Notes under the pieces: generated by a model
The model's database searches: none
What the model was told of the DNA's origin: nothing
What the model saw: only the letters and a program-made list of their open reading frames with translations
Part shown: piece by piece, positions 21,044 through 28,160 of the stretch
How positions within the stretch are numbered: the first letter of the stretch is position 1
How the letters are laid out: the number at the start of each line of letters is the position of its first letter
Translations under genes and position numbers: made by a program
Source of the DNA: CAZFYZ01 sp964523735
GTDB taxonomy: Bacteria; Armatimonadota; UBA5829
Reading direction: 5' to 3'
Length of the DNA stretch: 31,343 bases
NCBI GenBank assembly: GCA_964523735.1
Contig: CAZFYZ010000036.1
Span: 1-31,343, forward strand

Positions 21044-23601
21044 TGTCTGCCTCGGACGAATCCATATTCGCCGGATGCGGCAGGGCTGCGCAGCTATCCG
21101 AGGCCTATCTCAGGGGCCGCGAGTCTGTCGCATCCCGTGCCGCGTCCCTGTGTGGAAGCGAGGTGACTCGCGCCTACAGCGATCTCACGGACGGCCTTGT
21201 GGCGCGCATTCACCAGATCGCCGAAGAGGAAGCCGGTACCCGACAGGGGCGATGTGACCTCGTGATCTGCGCCTTAGGTGGGTATGGCCGCCGCGAGATG
21301 GCGCCTTATTCCGACGTTGACGTGTCGTTCATAGTCGGAGCGGAAGAGGACGATGAGATCGACAGGATCGTCAAGCGCGCCTTTCGTCTGCTGATGGACG
21401 TCCTCGAGGCATCCGGCATCAGTGTTGGCTACTCCTACAGACGCGCTGACGAGGTGGACAATCTGCCGCTGGACACCCAGACAGCCCTGCTGGACGCCAG
21501 ACGGATCACCGGCAGCAGAGCGCTCTACTCCGCCTTCAGCATGTCCTTGCGTAAGGCGATTGCGCCGGCGATCTTTGTGGCCGGCCATATGAATGCCCGC
21601 GATGATTCGGGCACGCCATTCACTGTCGAACCTGACCTCAAGGAAGGCAGTGGCGGACTGCGCGATTTGCACCGGATGAGGTGGATTGCTCAGGTTGCCC
21701 TGGGCTCTGAAAGCGAATCGGTCTGGGACGGACTCAGGGCACGCGGGATACTCTGCGATAAAGTCATCGCCCAGATGCACGACGCCGCGGAGTTCATAAC
21801 CCGAGTCAGAAACGCCCTGCACACGCTCTCCGGGCGGCAGATGGACACCATTGTCGTTGCGCGCCACGAGCAGGTTGCGGATTACCTCGGAATCGCGACT
21901 GGCCAGGAGATGATCGCTCGTTACTACGCGCATGCACACCTCATGAGAAGAGTCTATCACAGGGTTAGCTCCGCTTGCATTCGTGTTGACCTGGAGGTAG
22001 AGCCCGGCATCGTTGCACGAGAGGGCCGGATCCACATCCTGGACGTTGATCTGCCGAGGCGAGATCCCTCAGCCATACTGCGGGCGATCCGCCACGCTCA
22101 AACCCTGAACCTTGAGGTCGCGCCCGGTAGTGGCGATCTCCTTACTGAGTCTGTGGCTGGCTACCAGCCAACCGCGGAGGCAAGTCAGCTCTTCCTCGAC
22201 ATCCTTTCCGGGGTGGGGGCCGGGAAGGCTCTTCGCCTGATGATGGACCTTGGTATCCTGCAAGGCATCGTTCGCCAGTTCGGGGAGCTTATGTATCTGA
22301 TTCCAGGCGACGCCGTGCACAGGTTCACAGTCGGCGAACACAGCCTTCGCGCTGTTGAGTATATAGAGAGCCTCCTCGGCGAGTCCGATGCCGGTGCGAC
22401 AGCCAATGGTGGTTACTTCGCTGATGTGCTCTCCCGCGTGCAGCACTTTGAGGTTCTGTTTCTGGCAACTCTCCTGCATGACGTTGGCAAGCTGGACTCC
22501 AGCCGGGATCACTCCAAGACTGGGGCTTTCCGTGCCGCAAAGCTAGCCAGGGCTCTCGGTATGCCTGTAGAGGCCTGCTCCAAAGTGGAGTTCCTGGTAA
22601 GGCATCACTTGCGCATGGCGGAGACGGCCAGGCTGCGCGACCTGCATCAGCCGAAGACCATCCGCGATTTCGTTGCAGTTGTCCGTGATCCGCACCTATT
22701 GGATATGCTGCTGCTCTTGACTGTTGCCGACTACGCGGCGCTCGGCGCGCACAACTGGAGCAGAGTTCAACTTCGCTTCCTGCTCGAGCTGCACGAGCGC
22801 GCGTGGGCCCTCATGCGATCACCTGATGCCTCAGGTCCTGACATCGTTAGGCATCGCGCCAGAGTTGGTCGAGAGCTCCGCCTTGCCAACCTGCCTGCCG
22901 ATCTTGTCGATGAGCACTGCAGTTCGATGCCCGCCGCTTACCTTCTGAACACTCCTCCGGAGGAACTCGCCGTGCACATCGGTCACGTGCGCACAGTCAG
23001 AGAGGGCTCCCCGGTGGTTGAGGCGAGGGACGATCGCGGCGGCGAGTTTAGCGTTCTGACCGCTGTTGCGCCCGATCAGCCGGGCCTGCTCAGCCGGATC
23101 GCCGGAGTAATGCACGCTCTGAGCGTCGATATCCACGCCGCACAGGGCTTCACTCGCAGCTCGACTGATGAGATCGCCATCGACACCCTGTACATCGACT
23201 TCGAGGGCCGGCAGCTCGCCGAGACCAAGAAGTGGCAGGTTGAGGCCGAGCTTACCGCGGTACTCTCCGGGAAGTCATCTGTAGATGAGCTGCTGCACCG
23301 TTTTGGCAAGCGGCGACTCGAATCAGCCGATGGAGCCACTGTGACTGCTCTGGATAACCTTTCCGACCATGCCACAGTGATCGAGGTAAGAGCGACTGAT
23401 CGTCTTGGTCTGCTTCACTATCTCACAGGACGCATATCGAGCGCGGGATGTGATATTCACAGTGCTCGAGTGGCAACCTGGGGGCACGAGGCCAGGGACG
23501 TGTTCTATGTGACGGACCGCCAGGGCGAGAAGTTGCGGCCAGAGCATATCGGTCTACTTCAGGCTGCTTTGCAGAACACCACACATACTGAAGGTATCTA
23601 G
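21043..23601 (+). CDS. glnD: Bifunctional [protein-PII] uridylyltransferase / uridylyl-removing enzyme
   Basis: This is an 852-residue protein, slightly shorter than the Escherichia coli enzyme (890). It starts at GTG 21043. The nucleotidyltransferase domain has 'GGYGRREMAPYSDVDVS', with catalytic D91 and D93. A GlnD linker follows ('EPDLKEGSGGLRDLHRMRW'). The HD domain, which removes UMP, has 'TLLHDVGKLDSSRDHSKTG' with H479-D480. Two C-terminal ACT domains ('VLTAVAPDQPGLLSRIAGVM' and 'VIEVRATDRLGLLHYLT') sense glutamine. All active sites look intact. It should modify PII tyrosine 51 encoded just upstream, giving a self-contained amt-glnB-glnD ammonium-sensing operon. Confidence 0.96.
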   Translation: MSASDESIFAGCGRAAQLSEAYLRGRESVASRAASLCGSEVTRAYSDLTDGLVARIHQIAEEEAGTRQGRCDLVICALGGYGRREMAPYSDVDVSFIVGAEEDDEIDRIVKRAFRLLMDVLEASGISVGYSYRRADEVDNLPLDTQTALLDARRITGSRALYSAFSMSLRKAIAPAIFVAGHMNARDDSGTPFTVEPDLKEGSGGLRDLHRMRWIAQVALGSESESVWDGLRARGILCDKVIAQMHDAAEFITRVRNALHTLSGRQMDTIVVARHEQVADYLGIATGQEMIARYYAHAHLMRRVYHRVSSACIRVDLEVEPGIVAREGRIHILDVDLPRRDPSAILRAIRHAQTLNLEVAPGSGDLLTESVAGYQPTAEASQLFLDILSGVGAGKALRLMMDLGILQGIVRQFGELMYLIPGDAVHRFTVGEHSLRAVEYIESLLGESDAGATANGGYFADVLSRVQHFEVLFLATLLHDVGKLDSSRDHSKTGAFRAAKLARALGMPVEACSKVEFLVRHHLRMAETARLRDLHQPKTIRDFVAVVRDPHLLDMLLLLTVADYAALGAHNWSRVQLRFLLELHERAWALMRSPDASGPDIVRHRARVGRELRLANLPADLVDEHCSSMPAAYLLNTPPEELAVHIGHVRTVREGSPVVEARDDRGGEFSVLTAVAPDQPGLLSRIAGVMHALSVDIHAAQGFTRSSTDEIAIDTLYIDFEGRQLAETKKWQVEAELTAVLSGKSSVDELLHRFGKRRLESADGATVTALDNLSDHATVIEVRATDRLGLLHYLTGRISSAGCDIHSARVATWGHEARDVFYVTDRQGEKLRPEHIGLLQAALQNTTHTEGI

Positions 23602-23609
23602 CCGTCTTT

Positions 23610-23626
23610 CGGCTAACCAATAGCCG
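23610..23626 (+). other. Small hairpin at the cupin gene ribosome-binding site
   Basis: CGGCTA (23610-23615) pairs with TAGCCG (23621-23626) around a five-base loop. Its 3' arm shares one G with the GGAGGG ribosome-binding site (23626-23631). It may insulate translation from glnD, which ends 8 bases earlier. Confidence 0.4.
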
Positions 23627-23637
23627 GAGGGACGACT

Positions 23638-24171
23638 GTGAAACGTTCTGAGTATACTGCTGCACAGCAGCGCGCGATAGCGATACTCCAGCAGGCGCAG
23701 ATCGCCATCACGCCTGAAGAGGCCCAGGGGCTGGAGGTCGCGGACTTTGGCCTCGGCAGGCTCGAATCCGAAGGGCTTGAGATCGTTGTCTACCAGAACA
23801 ACGACCTCTACTGTGCTAAAGAGCTGATCATGTTCCCGGGGCAGACCTGTCCCGAGCACAAGCACCCGCCAGTTGCCGGCCGGCCTGGTAAGCAGGAAAC
23901 ATTCCGCTGCCGCAGAGGCGTAGTCTACCTGTATGTGTCAGGGCCGCCTGTCGCATCGCCCAAGGCCAAGCCGCCGACCGAGTTTTACACTGTCTTTCGG
24001 GAGATCGTGCTAGACCCCGGCGCGCAGTATACGCTGCCTCCAGAGACCCTGCACTGGTTCCAGGCCGGGCCTGAGGGCGCGATCGTGTCGGAGTTCTCAT
24101 CACCAAGTACCGACGAGGCGGACATCTTCACAGACCCCAACATCAAGCGCATGCCCATCATAGAGGATTAG
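23638..24171 (+). CDS. D-lyxose-isomerase-like cupin sugar isomerase
   Basis: This encodes 177 residues from GTG 23638, with GGAGGG 6 bases upstream. It begins 'MKRSEY' and has a single cupin barrel. The metal-ligand set is 'CPEHKHPP' (H74, H76), 'KQETFRCRRG' (E87) and 'LPPETLHWF' (H139), followed by 'SEFSSPSTDEADIFTDPNIKR'. That pattern matches the D-lyxose ketol-isomerase family, which interconverts D-lyxose and D-xylulose or D-mannose and D-fructose. Biochemically studied members are about 225 residues, so this is a short version and the substrate is uncertain. It sits between glnD and a membrane glycosyltransferase, not in a sugar-uptake operon. Confidence 0.8.
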   Translation: MKRSEYTAAQQRAIAILQQAQIAITPEEAQGLEVADFGLGRLESEGLEIVVYQNNDLYCAKELIMFPGQTCPEHKHPPVAGRPGKQETFRCRRGVVYLYVSGPPVASPKAKPPTEFYTVFREIVLDPGAQYTLPPETLHWFQAGPEGAIVSEFSSPSTDEADIFTDPNIKRMPIIED

Positions 24172-24196
24172 GCATCTCTCGGAGGACCTGTTCCCT

Positions 24197-25807
24197 TTGC
24201 CCAGAAGACTCTTGTTCGTGATTGGCGTAGAGATCGCACTCCTGTGTGGTGGCTACCTGTGGGCCAGCAGCGTCATAGCGCGAGGGTTCGGCCTACCCAT
24301 GGACGATAGCTGGATCTACGCTGTCTTCGCGCGAAATCTGGCAGAGGGCAAAGGCCTCGTGTTCAATCCAGGCCAGCTCAGTTCGCCGACCGGCGTCTTG
24401 CACGGCCTGATGCTTGGTCTTCTGTATAGGGTGGGGCTATCCCCGTTAGCGTCTGCCATCGTCTCAGGAGTCGCGCTCCACTTCGCGGCAAGCGTTCTCG
24501 TCTACAAGACCGCGCGGCGGATCGAGTTGGACACCAGGGTGTCGGCGGCAGCAGCCATTGTGTTCGCTGCCGCTCCCCGGCTGATCTGGGGCTCGCTCAG
24601 CGGCATGGAGGTTCCTCTATACGTCTTTCTGGTCTCATTGGGCATATACTGGCAGGTCCGATGGAACTGGAACGACGGCGCTAGGGCCTACCTTGCAACG
24701 GCGGCCTTCGGTCTCGCGACGCTGGCGCGCCCTGAGTGTGGCGCGTTCCTTGGGGCATCCATCCTCGAACGTGGCATCAGCAGCCTCAGGCTAGGCGGTG
24801 ACAAGAGCGGATTTCGCAGGTTCGCGAAGACTGTCCCTCTCCACCTGTTGGTCTATGCCGCTGTCGTTGCTCCCTGGGTTGCTTTCAATCTGTGGGCCAC
24901 TGGCCACCCACTCCCGCCGGCTTTCTATGCCAAAGCCCGAACCTGCGCATCCGGCGAGGTAGTGTCAACGATCGGCGCCGCGATATCGGGGTTTGCGTCA
25001 TACATAGGTCAGGCAGCGACTGTTCTCTTCCGAGACAACGCAATAGTGACCTTGTTGGCTGCTGTTGGTATAGCGCTTTCGTGGAAGTGGTCTTCTGTCA
25101 TCTCACGCGCGTCCTCTCTGGTGTTGGCCGTGGCTATCTTGATCGTCCCAGGCGTGACCGGCGTCTTAGCGCACCACGAGGCGGGAGATCAGCAGCTGCT
25201 CACGCAGACGGGCCGATACAGCAGCTATCTTGTGCCTCTGGCGGTGATACTTGCGGGGATCGCTGTTGCCAGTCTGAAGCCTGCTGTGGAAAGACGGGGC
25301 TGGATGAAGCGGGGAGACGCCGTGTTTGCCTTCGTTCTGGCCTGCCTCATCCTCGCCGGGAATGGAAGAGCCGCGATCCGATACGCCCAGGACGTGAGCT
25401 GCATTGAGATGATGCAGGTTGCGCTTGGTAAATGGGCGGCTAAGCTGCCAACTGGCACTCTGTTGGCAGCTAACGACGTCGGCGCGATTCCCTACTTCTC
25501 GCGCCTCGAAGTCATCGACACTATGGGCGTCACTGACCCGTCGATCGTGCCCTACTTGCATAAGTATCCGGGGGAGCGAACGCGGGGCCTACTGGAGTAC
25601 CTTGCCGAACGCAGGCCCGATTACCTGATCGTGTTCCCCACATGGTACCCCGAGGTAATCGATATGCACGACCTGCTGACACCCGTCAGAGGCGTCGGGC
25701 TCAACAGGAACACGATATGCGGCGATGACACGATGGTAGTCTACGCCGTTCACTGGCCGGAATCTGGAGGTCCGAACCGGACCCCTGAGGAATCTACCCT
25801 CAAGTAG
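24197..25807 (+). CDS. Polytopic membrane glycosyltransferase (GT-C, PMT/ArnT-like)
   Basis: This is a 536-residue membrane protein from TTG 24197 (GGAGGA at 24181-24186). The first helix is followed by 'GLPMDDSWIYAVFARNLAEG', an acidic loop of the type GT-C enzymes use for catalysis, then 'SSPTGVLHGLMLGLLYRVG'. About ten more hydrophobic segments follow, and a soluble C-terminal region contains 'ANDVGAIPYFS' and 'VIDTMGVTDP', common in bacterial envelope GT-C proteins. It probably transfers a sugar from a polyprenyl-phosphate carrier outside the membrane. It resembles the protein at 7993 only in general design. The acceptor is unknown. Confidence 0.75.
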   Translation: MPRRLLFVIGVEIALLCGGYLWASSVIARGFGLPMDDSWIYAVFARNLAEGKGLVFNPGQLSSPTGVLHGLMLGLLYRVGLSPLASAIVSGVALHFAASVLVYKTARRIELDTRVSAAAAIVFAAAPRLIWGSLSGMEVPLYVFLVSLGIYWQVRWNWNDGARAYLATAAFGLATLARPECGAFLGASILERGISSLRLGGDKSGFRRFAKTVPLHLLVYAAVVAPWVAFNLWATGHPLPPAFYAKARTCASGEVVSTIGAAISGFASYIGQAATVLFRDNAIVTLLAAVGIALSWKWSSVISRASSLVLAVAILIVPGVTGVLAHHEAGDQQLLTQTGRYSSYLVPLAVILAGIAVASLKPAVERRGWMKRGDAVFAFVLACLILAGNGRAAIRYAQDVSCIEMMQVALGKWAAKLPTGTLLAANDVGAIPYFSRLEVIDTMGVTDPSIVPYLHKYPGERTRGLLEYLAERRPDYLIVFPTWYPEVIDMHDLLTPVRGVGLNRNTICGDDTMVVYAVHWPESGGPNRTPEESTLK

Positions 25808-25880
25808 ATCCACAGCCGGCCAGAGTCAACACAAGCGCCGCCAAAGCGGCCAATCTGATCAGTAATCCGTATAGCGTCAT
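25800..25880 (-). CDS. Tiny lipoprotein-like peptide (26 residues)
   Basis: The minus-strand frame runs from ATG 25880 to TGA at 25800. It begins 'MTLYGLLIRLAAL', continues as one leucine/alanine-rich helix and ends 'LTLAGCGST'. LAGC is a perfect lipobox, with the lipidated cysteine at residue 23, which would leave a mature lipopeptide of only four residues. A GCGAGG purine stretch lies about 9 bases upstream. It overlaps the end of the convergent glycosyltransferase gene by 8 bases. It resembles entericidin-type mini-lipoproteins in design but is shorter than those I know. The frame is short, and chance occurrence cannot be excluded. Confidence 0.4.
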   Translation of the reverse strand: MTLYGLLIRLAALAALVLTLAGCGST

Positions 25881-25942
25881 CAGTACTGCCTCGCCTGCCG
25901 GGGACCGACTTCGCCCCGGATATGTCGATCCCCATGATGGTC

Positions 25943-26120
25943 TTGCTGCGGAAATGCCGATCCCTCCAAGGCTAACACAATCCCGTCTACGCCCAATTCC
26001 CGCAGATCCCTTGGGTGCACATCATGGCTTTATGCTGCGGGAATGCCTACCCGTCAAGGCCTGGCGAATCTTATCCACGGTCAATTCCCGCAGCACATCC
26101 TTTGCGTGCACACAATCGTT
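25943..26120. repeat. Two tandem ~89-nt imperfect repeats, each a hairpin
   Basis: Two copies (about 25943-26030 and 26031-26120) align along most of their length: both have TGCTGCGG-AATGCC, CAAGGC, CAATTCCCGCAG and GTGCAC in the same order. Within each copy the two ends pair. Copy 2 has a perfect 12-bp inverted repeat, TGCTGCGGGAAT (26033-26044) with ATTCCCGCAGCA (26084-26095). Copy 1 pairs CTGCGGAAAT with ATTCCCGCAG (25996-26005) with one mismatch. Function unknown; a mobile palindromic element or tandem small RNAs would both fit. Confidence 0.6.
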
Positions 26121-26205
26121 CATTCCACGCACGAGGCTGAATCAAACCCAACAGTGTGATTGGCACCTTCGACCTGAAGATGCGGGCACCGCCCTACGGC
26201 ATCGC

Positions 26206-26274
26206 TCACCCTGTCAGGCATAGCGCAGCAAGAACTCCGGCGATCATCATTGCGTATGTCAACATTCTAGCCAT
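26206..26274 (-). CDS. Tiny hydrophobic peptide (22 residues)
   Basis: The minus-strand frame runs from ATG 26274 to TGA at 26206. It begins 'MARMLTYAMMIAGVL' and is a single membrane helix. A strong GGGGGGAG ribosome-binding site lies 8 bases upstream (26283-26290), which is the main reason for listing it. There is no proper lipobox. It shares strand, size and character with the lipoprotein-like peptide at 25800-25880, and the tandem repeats lie between the two. It may be a small membrane peptide or toxin-like peptide, or a chance frame. Confidence 0.35.
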   Translation of the reverse strand: MARMLTYAMMIAGVLAALCLTG

Positions 26275-26303
26275 CACACCTGCTCCCCCCGCAAATCACA
26301 GTA

Positions 26304-26357
26304 CCGGGTTGTAAGACAGGTCCTACTTACCTGCGGGGAGCCTTGAGCCAAACCCGG
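26304..26357. other. Nested hairpin in the intergenic region
   Basis: CCGGGTT (26304-26310) pairs with AACCCGG (26351-26357). CAGGT (26317-26321) pairs with ACCTG (26329-26333) inside it. It lies between the minus-strand 22-residue ORF and the plus-strand promoter at 26377, so on the minus strand it would be in the peptide's 5' leader. Confidence 0.45.
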
Positions 26358-26376
26358 CATTACGGCCGAATCGCCG

Positions 26377-26405
26377 TTGCAAATGCCCCCCCAATGTGGT
26401 AAGAT
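26377..26405 (+). promoter_or_regulatory. Sigma70-type promoter for the structured leader
   Basis: TTGCAA (26377-26382) and TAAGAT (26400-26405) are separated by 17 bases with an extended -10 TG. The predicted start near 26412 gives a leader of about 264 bases before the ORF at 26676. Confidence 0.6.
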
Positions 26406-26411
26406 ACATTT

Positions 26412-26667
26412 GAGCAACATAATAGGACTCTTTTTAGAGCCCTGCAGTGTACGTGATTAGTCGAGGAAGTTTTGAGCCGACACTCAGAATTTCAGGTGCT
26501 CTGACTTGATTCGTCCAAGTGGCAGTCCCGAGCAATCGGGAAATCGCGAGGGCCATCAGGGAGCACCGCCCTGGTTCGCTAGGGTTCAAAAACTCGGTAG
26601 ACACACGGCACAGGCGGGGCTCTGATTACGTGTCAGGTAGGTACAGGAGCCCGCCTCCCTAGGGAGG
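26412..26667 (+). ncRNA. Long multi-stem leader RNA ending in a Shine-Dalgarno palindrome
   Basis: Helices seen in order: GG(A)CTCT/AGAGCC (26425-26441). A multibranch element is closed by GGTGCTC-TGA (26495-26504) with TCA (26556-26558) and GAGCACC (26561-26567), enclosing CTTG/CAAG and CCCGA-GCAA-TCGGG (26527-26540). Next are CCCT/AGGG (26569-26584) and a G+C-rich helix, 26612-26622 with 26647-26656. Last is the perfect palindrome CCTCCCT/AGGGAGG (26654-26667), which buries the GGGAGG ribosome-binding site of the ORF at 26676. The last two helices share bases 26654-26656, so they compete. This is the design of a riboswitch or other translational switch; the ligand is unknown. Confidence 0.6.
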
Positions 26668-26675
26668 TGTTGGAA

Positions 26676-26876
26676 ATGACACGCAGCGACATGACGGGGG
26701 CGATCGTTCGGATGAGAACCCGTGATGAATACGATGGGATGCTCGGCAAGGTATTGGGCGCGGAAGATGGTGGCGAGTTGCTCGTGGTCAAGCATCGGCC
26801 AATCAACTTTCCGCACCGGAGAAACACTACTCTCCACTGCTTCAGGAAGAACGAGATCGAGGTAGTCAGGATATAG
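26676..26876 (+). CDS. 66-residue basic protein of unknown function
   Basis: The frame starts 'MTRSDMTGAIVRMRTRDEYDG' at ATG 26676, 8 bases after the GGGAGG ribosome-binding site, and ends at TAG 26874-26876; a TTG at 26667 is in frame but would lie on top of the ribosome-binding site. The protein has short predicted strands ('GELLVVKHR', 'NEIEVVRI'), several arginines and histidines, and no membrane segment. This would fit a small beta-barrel nucleic-acid- or ligand-binding protein, but I do not recognise a family. It stands alone behind a long structured leader and in front of a strong hairpin terminator, so it is a one-gene transcription unit. Confidence 0.65.
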   Translation: MTRSDMTGAIVRMRTRDEYDGMLGKVLGAEDGGELLVVKHRPINFPHRRNTTLHCFRKNEIEVVRI

Positions 26877-26899
26877 CCTGGCCTTGGATCTCTTGATAT

Positions 26900-26933
26900 A
26901 AGGGAGCGCCCTGTTTGAGCGGGGCGCTCCCTT
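26900..26933. terminator. Strong hairpin between convergent genes
   Basis: AAGGGAGCGCCC (26900-26911) pairs perfectly with GGGCGCTCCCTT (26922-26933) across a 10-base loop. It sits between the 66-residue gene and the convergent alkaline phosphatase gene, so it can serve both strands. There is no good U-tract on either side, so it may act as a pause, a Rho-assisted end or an mRNA-stabilising hairpin. Confidence 0.7.
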
Positions 26934-26970
26934 GCTGTACGCGAAGTTCTTGCTCGTTCTGGTCTGTATG

Positions 26971-28116
26971 CTACTTACCGACAGGCAGCTTTGGGCTGTT
27001 CTTGGACTGACCACGATCCATCGCCGCCTTCATGATCCGATAGACATCGGTATCATCGATCACGCCATTCTTGATGTAGCCATCCACTAGGTCAGTATCC
27101 TTGCCGGCAGCATAGAGGGGGACATTGGCAGCCGTGTGCCCACCGCTCGACGTCCACTTGGCCTCGGGAATCTCGCCTTTCCTGCAGGGCGACACCGACA
27201 TCCCGCCTGTCTCATGGTCCGCAGTCAAGATAAGCAGTGTGTCCGGGTGCGAGCGCATCCACTTCAGGACCACGTCGGCGGCCTGAGCGAACTCCGCCGT
27301 TTCCGTCGCCACAACAGCGGCATTGTTCTCGTGCCCGCCGGAGTCGATCATGCCGCCTTCGATCATCACGAAGAAGCCCTCGGGACTCTTGTCGAGCAGG
27401 CTCAGCACCCGATCTGTCATCTGGCTCAGGCGAGGCTCCTTGCAGGTCAACCGTCTGTCAGCCTCCCGCGTCAGGGTGCCTCCGTTGAACAAGCCGATCG
27501 CCCGCCTTGCGCCGCGAGTGCGCAGGCCATTCATCCACGTAATATCCCGAACCACGTGATAACCCAGCGCCTCGGCCTTGGTCACCTGCTCAGCGGAGAA
27601 GTAGCCTGCCCCTCCTCTGTCAGGGTCACCCCCGCCAAAGATGAAGTCGGGCTGGGACGAGTCCAGATAGTCGTTTCCTATGCTGATATAGTTGCCTCGT
27701 GACGGCTCGTGTGCCCCAAACGCGGCCGGCGTCGCGTGGGTGATCATGACCGTGGTGACGAGTGCGGTCTTCTTGCCCTGCCTCTTGGCGTACTCGAGGA
27801 TAGTCTCATATTCCACCCCGTCGGGAGACTGGGAGAGCATGCCGTTGTTCGTCTTGTAGCCCGTGGCCATCGTTGAGGCGGACGCTGCAGAGTCGGTTAC
27901 ATCTGCGTCGAGCGACCTTGTAGTAACCGAGCACTTGTAGTATGGCTGAAAGCTCAGCCCGTCGGCAGTGCCCGTCAGATAGTAGCTCCCGGCCTTCACC
28001 TGCTCAGGGCCCATCCCGTCGCCGATCAACAGAATGACGTTCTTTGCAGCGTTGGCATTGAGCGAGAGACAACAAAACAGAGCCGCCATGATTGCACGGC
28101 TCAGTATTCTGCGCAT
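26971..28116 (-). CDS. Secreted alkaline phosphatase
   Basis: This is a 381-residue PhoA-type enzyme. Residues 1-23 form a signal peptide ('RRILSRAIMAALFCC...ANA'). Metal and catalytic motifs are in order: 'LLIGDGMG' with D33, 'VTDSAASAS' with the phosphorylated serine S76, 'MIEGGMIDSGGHENN', 'LILTADHETGG' and 'SSGGHTAANVP'. It removes phosphate from monoesters outside the cytoplasmic membrane. AAGGAG precedes the ATG at 28116. It lies 44 bases after kbl on the same strand. The length is shorter than Escherichia coli PhoA (471) but usual for many bacterial relatives. No Pho box was identified. Confidence 0.93.
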   Translation of the reverse strand: MRRILSRAIMAALFCCLSLNANAAKNVILLIGDGMGPEQVKAGSYYLTGTADGLSFQPYYKCSVTTRSLDADVTDSAASASTMATGYKTNNGMLSQSPDGVEYETILEYAKRQGKKTALVTTVMITHATPAAFGAHEPSRGNYISIGNDYLDSSQPDFIFGGGDPDRGGAGYFSAEQVTKAEALGYHVVRDITWMNGLRTRGARRAIGLFNGGTLTREADRRLTCKEPRLSQMTDRVLSLLDKSPEGFFVMIEGGMIDSGGHENNAAVVATETAEFAQAADVVLKWMRSHPDTLLILTADHETGGMSVSPCRKGEIPEAKWTSSGGHTAANVPLYAAGKDTDLVDGYIKNGVIDDTDVYRIMKAAMDRGQSKNSPKLPVGK

Positions 28117-28160
28117 TGGTTGACTCCTTGCTTCCAGCTACATTCTTTGACGATTGTCTC

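Noticed and set aside
25943..26120. CRISPR array
   Set aside because: There are only two copies of a long, diverged, self-pairing unit with no spacer pattern and no cas genes.
25954..26223. 89-codon plus-strand frame across the tandem repeats
   Set aside because: It spans structured repeats out of phase with the repeat length, has no ribosome-binding site and no protein-like pattern.
26412..26667. Leader RNA as RNase P RNA, tmRNA, 6S RNA, SRP RNA or a ykkC-type (guanidine/PRPP) riboswitch
   Set aside because: Short resemblances exist, for example CTAGGGTTC and ACACACGGCA to ykkC. The defining core motifs of each class are missing, including the ykkC GGGAGA end, the RNase P P4 motifs, the tmRNA acceptor end and the SRP GGAAGG loop.
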